A stretch of 33,652 bases of DNA from assembly GCA_001791035.1 (NCBI GenBank), contig MGDX01000018.1:1-33652 (forward strand). Reading direction: 5' to 3'. The DNA is from Candidatus Uhrbacteria bacterium RIFCSPHIGHO2_02_FULL_53_13 (GTDB lineage Bacteria; Patescibacteriota; Patescibacteriia; UBA9934; UBA11717). The position numbers and the translations under genes were made by a program. The notes below the pieces were generated by a model. That model was given only the letters and a program-made list of their open reading frames with translations. It ran no database searches and was not told the origin of the DNA. The stretch's first letter is position 1. The number at the start of each line of letters is the position of its first letter. This document shows, in pieces, positions 1-7,028 of the stretch.

Positions 1-343
1 GCTCTTTTGGCACCACCTTCACTCCGTAGCGAATCGACGCGATGATCCAGTACAAAAATCCGAGATCCCAGAGTAGCAACCAAAAGCGCGACGAAAGAAA
101 CGGCACGTGTTGCCAAGCGGCAAACCAATACAGCAACCCGAGGACACCCATCACGACGAGCATCACGGCCACGCGGCGTCCGATCTCTTTGCCGAACTTA
201 TCTTGCGCCTGTCGTCGCGTGACGAGCCGAACAATAGCGCCGACAATGACCGCCGCCAAAAAGAGAATGAAGTACAACTTCAACGTGACCGGCTCTTGTT
301 GCGGCGCACGATCGAACCAGAATGTGAGTGTAAGAATGCTCAT
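1..343 (-). CDS. Membrane protein, C-terminus cut by window edge
   Basis: An open frame of about 114 codons starts at the ATG at 343 and is still open at base 1. The visible part has three hydrophobic stretches, near residues 24-42 (LYFILFLAAVIVGAIVRLV), about 58-77 and about 85-103, separated by short basic loops rich in Arg and Lys, so it is an integral membrane protein. Its ATG overlaps the TGA of the upstream methyltransferase gene in an ATGA, which supports translational coupling and the chosen start. I do not recognise a family. The pairing with a methyltransferase and another small membrane protein suggests a shared envelope-related role, but that is only inference. Confidence 0.7.
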   Translation of the reverse strand, partial: MSILTLTFWFDRAPQQEPVTLKLYFILFLAAVIVGAIVRLVTRRQAQDKFGKEIGRRVAVMLVVMGVLGLLYWFAAWQHVPFLSSRFWLLLWDLGFLYWIIASIRYGVKVVPKE

Positions 344-894
344 GTTTTATGACAGACAAATGCGTAATGGTATGGACCGACGTGGACATCGCCCTCGTAT
401 CGAAGCCCCGTCACAAGACAGATGGATCGAGCTTCGGCGTCCGTGATACGGCGTTTGATGTGCGGCCCATGGCGGATGGTTCCGGTTGGCTTCCAATCAA
501 CCACGACGATACGCCCGCCGGATTTTAGCAGACGGATGGCTTCCTTTACAACTTCGAGGCGATCGTCGAGAAGCGACAGGCCGTTGACGAGGAGTACAAC
601 GTCCGCCTCGCCGGACGGAAGCGGGATGCCACCGTGGCGCTGTGCGTTTCCCCAGATGGGCTCCACGTGTCCAAATCCCGCTACTTGGGCGCGTGCACGA
701 ATGCTGTCGAGCGCGGAGCGGCGAATGTCGATGGCAAACACGCGCCCGTCGGATCCCACAAGTTCCGCAGCCGGAAGCGTGCAGACACCGTGATGTCCGC
801 AATGCATATCCACCACCGATGCGCCACTGCGCAAACCGGCGGAGCGGCACACCGCGTATGGGTCAAAAAAATCCGTTGTTTGAGAAAGGCGCAT
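340..894 (-). CDS. Class I SAM-dependent methyltransferase
   Basis: A 184-residue protein with a Rossmann-type methyltransferase fold. The glycine-rich SAM loop is at about residues 27-36 (VVDMHCGHHG, a variant of the usual DxGxGxG), the acidic residue binding the SAM ribose is in FAIDI near residue 55, and a motif resembling post-II strands (ADVVLLVNGLSLL) and a late strand GGRIVVVDWK follow. Substrate is not predictable; small stand-alone enzymes of this type modify diverse metabolites or proteins. The frame is open upstream to 1026, but the ATG at 894 is preferred because it overlaps the preceding gene's stop as TAATG, and the longer N-terminus would only be a shadow of that gene. It is coupled to the next gene by ATGA. 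Confidence 0.8.
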   Translation of the reverse strand: MRLSQTTDFFDPYAVCRSAGLRSGASVVDMHCGHHGVCTLPAAELVGSDGRVFAIDIRRSALDSIRARAQVAGFGHVEPIWGNAQRHGGIPLPSGEADVVLLVNGLSLLDDRLEVVKEAIRLLKSGGRIVVVDWKPTGTIRHGPHIKRRITDAEARSICLVTGLRYEGDVHVGPYHYAFVCHKT

Positions 895-1154
895 TACCGC
901 GGTTTTGGAATGAAGGGGGATACGAGCCAAGCCATCAGGTCCATGTGCAGATTCGTCATGATAAAAAATCCGATAAAAATGGCGACCGTTCCGACGATTT
1001 TCATGATGCCCGTCGTACCGCCCCATATGGCAAATTGCGTTTCCGCCCAGTACGAGCGCCCCATCAAGTCAACAACATCAGAAGACTTCCATACCACCAA
1101 AAAACCAAACGCCGAGACGATGAGTCCAATGATGATGCGCCAAAACCAAGACAT
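894..1154 (-). CDS. Small two-helix membrane protein
   Basis: An 86-residue protein with two predicted membrane helices: residues about 5-22 (WRIIIGLIVSAFGFLVVW) and about 51-67 (IMKIVGTVAIFIGFFIM), then a short amphipathic tail. It is the first gene of a three-gene operon (this protein, methyltransferase, membrane protein), linked by a one-base TAATG overlap. No Shine-Dalgarno sequence precedes the ATG, and an extended -10 box lies 35 bases upstream. Family not recognised; function unknown. Confidence 0.7.
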   Translation of the reverse strand: MSWFWRIIIGLIVSAFGFLVVWKSSDVVDLMGRSYWAETQFAIWGGTTGIMKIVGTVAIFIGFFIMTNLHMDLMAWLVSPFIPKPR

Positions 1155-1188
1155 AAGGTGAAATAAGAATGCGTATATTCACCTGTGC

Positions 1189-1198
1189 AGTATACCAA
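1189..1198 (-). promoter_or_regulatory. Extended -10 promoter, start of small operon
   Basis: Minus-strand TTGGTATACT gives an extended -10 (TGG plus TATACT); no convincing -35 is present. The expected start of transcription, near 1182, coincides with the first base of an inverted repeat, aggtgaa at 1156-1162 against ttcacct at 1178-1184, so the mRNA would begin with a hairpin that ends one base before the ATG at 1154. Confidence 0.5.
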
Positions 1199-1280
1199 GA
1201 AAGAAGAGATCGAGAGAAACGAGCCGTGTCAAGAGCTCTGCAAACGAAAAACAACAATATCGCTGCCAATTGGTGCGCAT

Positions 1281-2003
1281 CTATATTTTTCCCGTAAACA
1301 CGTTTTCGAGCACGTTACTTTTCATCAACTCCTTCGGTTTCCCGTGAGCCACGACGCGCCCTTTATCGAGCACGTACCCGCGCGTTGCAACGGAGAGCAG
1401 CGACTTGATGTTGTGCTCAACCACCATGATGGCTGTGTTGCGACGCGCGTTGATTTCTTGCATAAGCGCAAAAACCTCTTTCACTATTTTGGGCGCAAGA
1501 CCTAGCGACGGTTCGTCCAAGAGCAAGACCTTTGGATCAGTCATCAGCCCTCGGGCAATCGCGAGTTGTTGCTGTTGCCCTCCCGAAAGCGAACCGGACG
1601 GAACAAAGAGTTTTGTTTTGAGCGCTGGAAATAATTCCAGAACCTCATCGATTCTTGCACTCGTCAGCTTCTTGTCCCGATTCGCATATCCACCAACTTC
1701 CAAGTTCTCACGCACCGTCAGACCAGAAAATACGCGCCGCCCTTGCGGAACAAATGCAATGCCGCGTTCCACAACCTCGTGCGAGATTGGCGTGAACGCC
1801 CTCTCGTGCCACAGCACTTCGCCATGCGTGATAGGTGCAAGGCCAAACATCGCTTTGAGGATCGTTGACTTCCCCGCACCATTTGGCCCCATCAAAGCCA
1901 CAATCTCGCCTTCATCCAGCGTAACCGTTACATGATCAAGAGCGTGCACGCCGCTGTACTGAACCGAAACGTCCTTGAGTTGTAAAAGCGTTTCCGTTTT
2001 CAT
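1281..2003 (-). CDS. livF: Branched-chain amino-acid ABC transporter ATPase LivF
   Basis: A 240-residue ABC ATPase, the usual LivF length. Walker A is at residues 39-47 (GPNGAGKST), the ABC signature at 139-143 (LSGGQ, followed by a QQQ run), Walker B at 160-165 (LLDEPS, continuing LGLAP as in LivF proteins), and the switch histidine is in VVEHN. It would energise uptake through the LivHM channel from the cytoplasmic side together with LivG. It is the last gene of the liv operon and overlaps livG by four bases (ATGA). No strong terminator is seen after its stop; only weak pairing near 1250 precedes a short T-rich stretch. Confidence 0.93.
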   Translation of the reverse strand: MKTETLLQLKDVSVQYSGVHALDHVTVTLDEGEIVALMGPNGAGKSTILKAMFGLAPITHGEVLWHERAFTPISHEVVERGIAFVPQGRRVFSGLTVRENLEVGGYANRDKKLTSARIDEVLELFPALKTKLFVPSGSLSGGQQQQLAIARGLMTDPKVLLLDEPSLGLAPKIVKEVFALMQEINARRNTAIMVVEHNIKSLLSVATRGYVLDKGRVVAHGKPKELMKSNVLENVFTGKI

Positions 2004-2737
2004 ACGCCCAAATACGCCTCAATCACTGCTGGATTTGTCAGAACTTGCTTGGGCATTCCTTCTGCAAGAAGTTGCCCCGCATCCATCACAATAATGCGGT
2101 CACAGAGCTCACGAATGATAGCCATGTCGTGTTCAATAAGCACGACGGTTTTTTCTCCGGCTCGGAGTTCCTTTAGGATATCGGAAACGACTCTCACCAT
2201 CTCGGGAAAAAGACCAGCGAACGGTTCATCAAAAAGAATCATATCAGCACTGGTGGCAAGAGCACGCGCAATCTCCAAGAGTTTGCGCTGCCCATACGAA
2301 AGCTCTTTTGCAAGCGCGCGGCGCTTATCATACAGCCCAACACGAGTAAGCACTTCTTTGACGAGTGTCTCGTGAATATCACGATGTCTTTCAAATAACG
2401 CAGCAAGAGGCGAGCGCTTCGTCATGGCAATGAGCACGTTATCCTGCACGCTCATCTGCTCAAAGAGTCGAATGTTCTGAAACGTGCGCGCGATCCCAAG
2501 CTCGAATACCTCCCATGCCTTAATCCCCCCTTTTTCTTGTTGATCTCCTATGACGACACGCCCACCATCCATCGCGCTGATACCGGTGAGCACATTGATG
2601 AACGTGGTTTTGCCCGAACCGTTTGGACCGATGATGCCCGTGATTTCACCTTTGCGAATCTGAACAGAAAAACGATCAATCGCGACAACCCCGCCAAATT
2701 TTTTCACGAGCTGCTTTGTTTCAAGAGCGTTCGTCAT
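2000..2737 (-). CDS. livG: Branched-chain amino-acid ABC transporter ATPase LivG
   Basis: A 245-residue ABC ATPase. Walker A is at 37-45 (GPNGSGKTT), a LivG-typical ARTFQNIRLFEQMSV stretch at about 83-97, the signature LSYGQ at 146-150, Walker B plus glutamate at about 167-171 (ILFDE) and the switch histidine in VLIEHDM. It partners LivF in the transporter motor. The gene overlaps livM upstream and livF downstream by four bases each, so all three are probably translationally coupled. Nothing is degenerate in the nucleotide-binding motifs. Confidence 0.93.
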   Translation of the reverse strand: MTNALETKQLVKKFGGVVAIDRFSVQIRKGEITGIIGPNGSGKTTFINVLTGISAMDGGRVVIGDQQEKGGIKAWEVFELGIARTFQNIRLFEQMSVQDNVLIAMTKRSPLAALFERHRDIHETLVKEVLTRVGLYDKRRALAKELSYGQRKLLEIARALATSADMILFDEPFAGLFPEMVRVVSDILKELRAGEKTVVLIEHDMAIIRELCDRIIVMDAGQLLAEGMPKQVLTNPAVIEAYLGV

Positions 2738-3600
2738 AGTTTATAAGTGCCGACAAGTCCCTGTGGTCGGTACAGCATCAGCAAAACAAGTATGACACCG
2801 TACAAGAGTTGGCGCATTTGTGCGGCGATATCGGAAGGAAGACCGACAAATCGTAGTAGCTCTGGCAAGAGCACAAGGACAACGGCTCCCATGAGCGGTC
2901 CGCGCAATGATCCGGCACCGCCGAGAATCACGATCGCGAGAATGAAAATGGATTCATTGACCGAAAAGGCCGACGGCGCAATAAAGGTGATGTAACTTGC
3001 GTACAAGCCACCAGCAATCGCCGCCATGCCAGCGGCTATCGTAAAAATGATAAGTTTGTATGAAGTCGTACGATATCCAAAAACAGAAATTGCGGTTTCG
3101 TCTTCACGGATCGCCGTAAGAATTCTGCCGAATGAAGAACGAACCATGAAGCGTGCGAGAGCGTACACACACGCAAGCACAACAAGAGCAAGCAACAAAA
3201 AGGCAACGTTTTCGACAAACGTGAAACCAAACATGTCTGGGCGCGGTATGCCCGGAATCCCAAAGGGCCCACGCGTCACTTGAAGCCAGTTTTGGAATAC
3301 AACATAAACGATCACCCCAAAACCGAGTGATGCGAGAGCATAGTAATCCGTTTTGAACTTTGAGAGCACAACGCCAATCAGGAGCGCAACAAGCATCGTG
3401 ATCACCACTGCAAGCGGAAGAGCAAAAAAGAAATTCAAACCGAGCATCTTCAACAAAAGTGTCGTCGCGTACGCACCAATGCCATAAAATGCCGCGTGCG
3501 CAACCGAAAGCATGCCGGTATAGCCGACGATGAGATCAAGCGAGATCGCCAAGATGCCAAAGATGGCAGAGAAGATCGCAATGTGAATCAGGTACTCCAT
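2734..3600 (-). CDS. livM: Branched-chain amino-acid ABC permease LivM
   Basis: A 288-residue integral membrane permease with eight or more hydrophobic segments. The LivM signature GYTGMLSVAHAAFYGIGAYAT lies at about residues 23-43, and the conserved region containing REDETAISVFGY, which contacts the ATPase, is around residues 165-180. The frame is open further upstream, but that extension would run inside livH; the ATG at 3600, two bases after the livH stop, is the natural start. It forms the channel with LivH. The C-terminus LYRPQGLVG is typical of the family. Confidence 0.92.
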   Translation of the reverse strand: MEYLIHIAIFSAIFGILAISLDLIVGYTGMLSVAHAAFYGIGAYATTLLLKMLGLNFFFALPLAVVITMLVALLIGVVLSKFKTDYYALASLGFGVIVYVVFQNWLQVTRGPFGIPGIPRPDMFGFTFVENVAFLLLALVVLACVYALARFMVRSSFGRILTAIREDETAISVFGYRTTSYKLIIFTIAAGMAAIAGGLYASYITFIAPSAFSVNESIFILAIVILGGAGSLRGPLMGAVVLVLLPELLRFVGLPSDIAAQMRQLLYGVILVLLMLYRPQGLVGTYKL

Positions 3601-3602
3601 AC

Positions 3603-4472
3603 TTATTTTCTTCCGAGAATACCGAAAGGTCTCAACAGCAAGAACAGAATCAGAATAGAAAATGAGATCGCGTCTTTCCACTCCCCGGGAATAAACCACA
3701 CTCCGACATTCTCTGAAAACCCCAAAAGATAAGCGCCTAACAATGCGCCCGGTACAGATCCCATACCGCCGATGATCGCCGCAATCACTCCTTTGAGAAG
3801 AAGGGGCAGCCCCATAATGGGTTCAATGCCGGTATCAAAGCCGGATAGAATGCCCGCCATGCCAGCAAGCATGGAACCAATCACAAATGTTTTGCCGATC
3901 ACTTTATGAGTGTTAATGCCGACGATTTTTGCAACTTCCTCGTCGTCGGCGGTGGCGCGAACGACTTTGCCGAACGACGTTTTTTTGAGAATCAACCATA
4001 CACAAACGAATGCCGCCAATGCGGTCCCTACAAGAACAATTTGCACATCGGTGATCGTGGCTCCCGCAACCGTGAATGGAGATCCTCCTTCAAGAATCGG
4101 AGCGAGTGTCAAAAATTGCGAACCAAACAACAGAGCAATGAGCGCCTGAATAGCCGTGAATGCCCCAAGAGATGCGACAAGAAGAACGAGCGCGGAAGAT
4201 TTGCGCGATCGAAGTGGAGAAAACACACATCGCTCTAGAAGCCATCCCACGAGCGTGGCGATGAGAATGCCCAGTGCGACCGCAACCATCACAGGGAGCC
4301 CGAGCATTCTTCCAAAGAAAAACACTCCATATCCACCCACAGCTGCCAAAACACCATGAGCAAGATTAAAAAACTTGGTGACGCTATATATGAGCGAGAA
4401 GCCCATCGCCACAAGCGCATAGAGCGATCCTGCGATGATGGAATTGATGATGATCTGTGGAACAATACTCAT
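3603..4472 (-). CDS. livH: Branched-chain amino-acid ABC permease LivH
   Basis: A 289-residue permease with the LivH hallmarks: SLYALVAMGFSLIYSVTKFFNLAHG at about residues 17-41 (key features the YALVA and NLAHG blocks), and the ATPase-facing loop FGKVVRATADDEEVAKIVGIN at about 166-186. The C-terminus LLLRPFGILG is typical. A GGGAG element nine bases before the ATG is one of the few clear ribosome-binding sites in the window. It lies downstream of livK, separated by a strong hairpin that may lower its expression relative to the binding protein. Confidence 0.92.
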   Translation of the reverse strand: MSIVPQIIINSIIAGSLYALVAMGFSLIYSVTKFFNLAHGVLAAVGGYGVFFFGRMLGLPVMVAVALGILIATLVGWLLERCVFSPLRSRKSSALVLLVASLGAFTAIQALIALLFGSQFLTLAPILEGGSPFTVAGATITDVQIVLVGTALAAFVCVWLILKKTSFGKVVRATADDEEVAKIVGINTHKVIGKTFVIGSMLAGMAGILSGFDTGIEPIMGLPLLLKGVIAAIIGGMGSVPGALLGAYLLGFSENVGVWFIPGEWKDAISFSILILFLLLRPFGILGRK

Positions 4473-4501
4473 ACGGGTTTACTCCCGAGAGTGAAACAGC
4501 A

Positions 4502-4527
4502 AACTGCCCCACTCTCGCGGGGCAGTT
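4502..4527 (-). terminator. Hairpin between livK and livH, likely partial terminator
   Basis: A perfect nine-base-pair stem (aactgcccc at 4502-4510, ggggcagtt at 4519-4527) with an eight-base loop lies between the livK stop and the livH start. On the minus strand it is followed by only an interrupted T-rich stretch (TTGCTGTTT), so read-through is likely. Such hairpins after binding-protein genes commonly block 3' decay or attenuate transcription, giving more binding protein than permease. Confidence 0.65.
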
Positions 4528-4536
4528 GTTGTTACA

Positions 4537-5655
4537 TTACTTTACGAGCTCTGCCTTTCCGTTTTTATAGACAAAGACTTCGTAGGCGGCCTTTTCCAGA
4601 TCGCCATTATCATCGTAACTGATCTCTGGGAATGAAACTCCTTCGGTATAGGTAAGATCATTGAGCCCCTTCACCACCGCGGCGGCATCCGTGCCGGATT
4701 TCTCCATGATGCCCGCATAAATCTTGAGAGCATCGTAGGCGAGCGGTGCGATGATGTTTGCATCGACACCGGTCAATGCCTTCACTTGCGCCTTAAACTC
4801 GTCTGTATTATTAACCTTTGCGGCCGTGTACATCACTCCCTCACTCACGCCAGAGTTTACGATCTCATCTCCAAGAAATGCATCTCCACCGATCAGCGGT
4901 ACATCTACACCGGCTTCCTTGAATTGCTTGATGGCTGCAATGCCCCCCGCTGGGAAAAGAGGTACATACACGATGTCCGGATTTGTATTCTTGATCTTAC
5001 TGACTTGTGTGCGCACATCTTTCACATCCTGTGCCACGCCCTCATCAAAGAGAATCTCGCCGCCAAGCTCCTTAAAACGCTCAACGAACACTCGACGAAG
5101 CCCAACACCCCATTCGTTGTTCACATACAGAACGGCAACTTTGCGCGCGCCAAGGTCGCTATAGAGATATTCGGCGGCAAACTTACCCTGGAACGCATCA
5201 GACGGATACGTACTGAAGATCGAGTCTGGCCCGCCAGCGAGTCCCGGGGCAGATGCTCCAATCAGAATGAGCGGCACTTCGGCAGAGCGAGCAATTGGGA
5301 TTGCCGCACCGGCAACCGGCGAACACACAGGTCCGATGATTGCACTGACCTTATCAACGTTCACGAGCTTCTGCATGGCACTCACGCCTGACGGACTGCA
5401 AGTGTCGTCCTCGAACACGAGTTCGATCATGCGGCCGTTGACGCCGCCGGCTTCGTTAATTTCTTTCTGTGCAAGAAGCGCACCGGCACGAGCACTTTCA
5501 CCGTAACTTGCCGCCTCACCAGAGAGCGGTGAAGAGACACCGATTTTAATGGGTCCCTCCTCACTCACGGTTTTATTATCGCCAGAAAGAAGCCACAAGC
5601 CCCCTCCTACAACAATGACCGCAACGACTATCCAAAGGATATTCCTATTATTCAT
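4537..5655 (-). CDS. livK: Branched-chain amino-acid binding protein LivK-like
   Basis: A 372-residue type I periplasmic binding protein (Peripla_BP_6 type). After a hydrophobic N-terminal segment (residues 5-24, ILWIVVAVIVVGGGLWLLSG) comes the mature start PIKIGVSSPLSGEAASYGES, with the serine and threonine cluster that binds the amino-acid carboxylate and amine around 40-60. VSAIIGPVCSPVAGA at about 103-117 and the hinge sequence IAPLAYDALKIYAG near 305-318 are typical. There is no lipobox cysteine after the hydrophobic segment, so the protein is probably held by an uncleaved helix. It is the first gene of the liv operon. The ligand may be Leu/Ile/Val or another amide or amino acid; the family is broad. 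Confidence 0.9.
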   Translation of the reverse strand: MNNRNILWIVVAVIVVGGGLWLLSGDNKTVSEEGPIKIGVSSPLSGEAASYGESARAGALLAQKEINEAGGVNGRMIELVFEDDTCSPSGVSAMQKLVNVDKVSAIIGPVCSPVAGAAIPIARSAEVPLILIGASAPGLAGGPDSIFSTYPSDAFQGKFAAEYLYSDLGARKVAVLYVNNEWGVGLRRVFVERFKELGGEILFDEGVAQDVKDVRTQVSKIKNTNPDIVYVPLFPAGGIAAIKQFKEAGVDVPLIGGDAFLGDEIVNSGVSEGVMYTAAKVNNTDEFKAQVKALTGVDANIIAPLAYDALKIYAGIMEKSGTDAAAVVKGLNDLTYTEGVSFPEISYDDNGDLEKAAYEVFVYKNGKAELVK

Positions 5656-5781
5656 ACTGATCGCCGACTAAAAATGAATGATCTGTTACTCTGACAGCTT
5701 ACATGTTCTGCGTTTTTTGCGCCACAGTTATTCTACCCCCCCGCAAGTAGGACAAGACAGTGTATCTCTAGCAAAACGACG

Positions 5782-5860
5782 TGGTGCGCGCTGAGGGATT
5801 CGCCCTCACCTCTCGCCGCTGCAGCGGCTCGGGTTCGAGCCCGGGCCTCACGATGCGCAC
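5782..5860 (-). pseudogene. tRNA-like remnant sharing the 3' end of tRNA-Val
   Basis: On the minus strand, this 79-base stretch ends in the same 21 bases, including CCA, as tRNA-Val(UAC) 465 bases away. The 5' GTGCGC can pair with the 3' GCGCGC to make a six-pair acceptor stem, and GAGGG-CGAAT-CCCTC makes a T-arm whose loop has lost two bases (TT) compared with the intact gene. Between them there is no D-arm or anticodon arm of normal type, only two GC-rich hairpins, GGCTCG-AACC-CGAGCC and the palindrome GCCGCTGCAGCGGC. It is either a decayed tRNA, an attachment-site duplicate, or a tRNA-like RNA of unknown use. Confidence 0.5.
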
Positions 5861-6000
5861 TGCTGTGCGCATATCGCTCCGGCCGTTCTCATCCCAAGGG
5901 CTTGTTCCCGAATGTGTCTTTGGATGAATTTTGCACAGAAGCGAGCGAGCCGAAGAGAAAAAACGCAGAAATAGCAGAGCTATAATGTGCTGCAAAACAT

Positions 6001-6022
6001 CGCCCCGCTAGACGGCGGGGCG
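6001..6022 (-). terminator. GC-rich terminator-like hairpin
   Basis: A perfect eight-pair stem (cgccccgc at 6001-6008, gcggggcg at 6015-6022) with a six-base loop. On the minus strand it is followed by ATGTTTTGC, a weak T tract; it lies just after the long stem-loop at 6041-6119 and could end a short minus-strand transcript. On the plus strand it is followed by an A-rich run and would not terminate. Confidence 0.45.
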
Positions 6023-6040
6023 AAAATAGAGAAAAAATGT

Positions 6041-6119
6041 GAGCACGAGATAACGACAAGTCCGGTAGATGACTGACCGTCTGTTCATGGGATCGGTGAC
6101 CTGCCGTGATCTCGTGCTC
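6041..6119. ncRNA. Candidate structured RNA with 11-bp closing stem
   Basis: gagcacgagat at 6041-6051 is the perfect reverse complement of 6109-6119, enclosing 57 bases. Inside, cggtag (6063-6068) can pair with ctgccg (6101-6106), and accg (6076-6079) with cggt (6094-6097), giving a rod with an asymmetric internal loop. The plus strand makes the second helix with a G-U pair where the minus strand would have an A-C mismatch, favouring plus; but the best promoter, at 6161-6188, and a T-run right after the closing stem favour minus. It does not match tmRNA, SRP RNA, RNase P RNA or a riboswitch class I can recall. Strand and role are unresolved. Confidence 0.45.
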
Positions 6120-6160
6120 GAAGGACGCATCCACCAACCTGATTTCCCACGAACGACCAT

Positions 6161-6188
6161 ATTGTACACACAGAAAAAAAACAGTCAA
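6161..6188 (-). promoter_or_regulatory. Strong sigma70-type promoter before the RNA candidate
   Basis: On the minus strand TTGACT (6188-6183) and TACAAT (6166-6161) are separated by 16 bases that include a run of eight T. Transcription would begin near 6154 and run through the stem-loop at 6119-6041 toward livK. No protein gene starts within 450 bases downstream, so it drives either a small RNA or a long livK leader. Confidence 0.6.
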
Positions 6189-6246
6189 TTTCTTCGCTCC
6201 TTGGATTCACGACAGTAAACAAAAAAACGGCAGTGCCCTTGTCGTT

Positions 6247-6323
6247 TGGTGCGCGCTGAGGGATTCGAACCCCCGACCCTCTCGGTGTAAACGAGATGCT
6301 CTAACCAACTGAGCTAAGCGCGC
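6247..6323 (-). tRNA. tRNA-Val(UAC)
   Basis: A complete cloverleaf on the minus strand: acceptor GCGCGCT/AGCGCGC, D-arm with TTAGCTCAGTTGGTTAGAGC, anticodon stem TCTCG/CGAGA with loop TTTACAC giving anticodon UAC, T-arm GGGTTCGAATCCC type, discriminator A and a genomically encoded CCA. Its 3' end is duplicated at 5782. Confidence 0.95.
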
Positions 6324-6356
6324 GTATTTATTGCACGGTGCAGACTAGCATTGCTC

Positions 6357-6392
6357 AAAAAAAAAGCCAAGAGGCTTGGGGCTAGCCTCTTG
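6357..6392 (-). terminator. Rho-independent terminator overlapping a stop codon
   Basis: On the minus strand CAAGAGGC and GCCTCTTG (6385-6392 and 6368-6375) form an eight-pair stem with a nine-base loop, followed after GC by nine T. The upstream gene's TAG at 6384-6382 sits in the loop, so translation reaches into the terminator. Confidence 0.9.
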
Positions 6393-6951
6393 AAGCATCG
6401 AGTGTGCTGCACACGGTCGCAGCAAGATCAGAATACGGCTTAGACAGCCATCTGCGCTCGCGATGTGCGCCGACCCAAAGGGCTATCACTGCTTTTTCGA
6501 GCGCACGCCCCTTCTGCTCGCATTTTGCCATCCTCCAAACAAACGCAAGTGCCATCAGCGTCGAAAGAAAGTTGCAGTAAAACCAATCGGGGTTGACAGC
6601 CGCGGACTGCGCGAACGCATACGTCCACAGATTCTCCTTGAATACTGTTGGCTGAAACGCTGACAAGTTCGGTCGGAAAAGATATGGAGTGCACTTCCAT
6701 ACTGTCACTCTTGCTGTTGCTGCACGATCCATGATGACGGCACGCATAGCGCTCGCGCTATCGCATGCCTCGCTCGCGCGTGGCGGAACAAACACCTGAT
6801 ACCGATAGGCTCCGTCAGGGAGAAAATCCGCTCCAGTCAATCGCACGAACGGTACATCGGGCATCCCCATATGTACCGCAACCAATCCAACCGCCTTAGC
6901 GATTTGATCGCCGGAAGGCTCAAGCGTAAGCAGAAGAACGCGATCTTCCAT
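6382..6951 (-). CDS. Protein of unknown function
   Basis: A 189-residue protein I do not recognise. It begins MEDRVLLLTLEPSGDQIAKAV, contains a proline-rich middle (residues about 50-65), and a hydrophobic, aromatic stretch near residues 122-144 (NPDWFYCNFLSTLMALAFVW) that could be a membrane helix or buried core, then a basic C-terminus. An ATG twelve codons earlier (6987) is possible; 6951 is preferred because GGTAGG lies nine bases upstream and the extra residues have low information. It stands alone between two tRNA genes and has its own strong terminator, so it is a single-gene unit. Its codon use does not stand out. Confidence 0.55.
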   Translation of the reverse strand: MEDRVLLLTLEPSGDQIAKAVGLVAVHMGMPDVPFVRLTGADFLPDGAYRYQVFVPPRASEACDSASAMRAVIMDRAATARVTVWKCTPYLFRPNLSAFQPTVFKENLWTYAFAQSAAVNPDWFYCNFLSTLMALAFVWRMAKCEQKGRALEKAVIALWVGAHRERRWLSKPYSDLAATVCSTLDASRG

Positions 6952-7028
6952 GTTGCGCAACCTACCATGTGTGACTGTATGCGTCAATCGTTGACACTGG
7001 CGCTTCTAATTGGCATACTCCTCTGCGC

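Larger units (their letters stand above)
5656..6246. other. 591-base non-coding gap between livK and tRNA-Val
   Basis: No convincing protein gene is seen; the open frames here have no domain-like composition and run across tRNA-like sequence. The gap holds, from livK outward, a run of seven C at 5736-5742, a tRNA-like remnant (5782-5860), a hairpin ATGCGCAC/GTGCGCAT (5853-5872), a perfect TATAAT on the plus strand (5981-5986) without a good -35, a GC-rich terminator-like hairpin, a long stem-loop RNA candidate and a minus-strand promoter. Confidence 0.6.

Noticed and set aside
42..446. 134-residue plus-strand open frame
   Set aside because: Antisense to the membrane protein at 1-343 and the methyltransferase end.
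6041..6119. Assignment as tmRNA, SRP RNA or a known riboswitch
   Set aside because: No tag-peptide frame, no GGAA-capped SRP domain and no recognised aptamer core could be matched by eye.
5768..6188. Two minus-strand open frames (75 and 99 codons)
   Set aside because: They read through the tRNA-like remnant and the RNA candidate; low-complexity, no domain, no promoter spacing that suits them.
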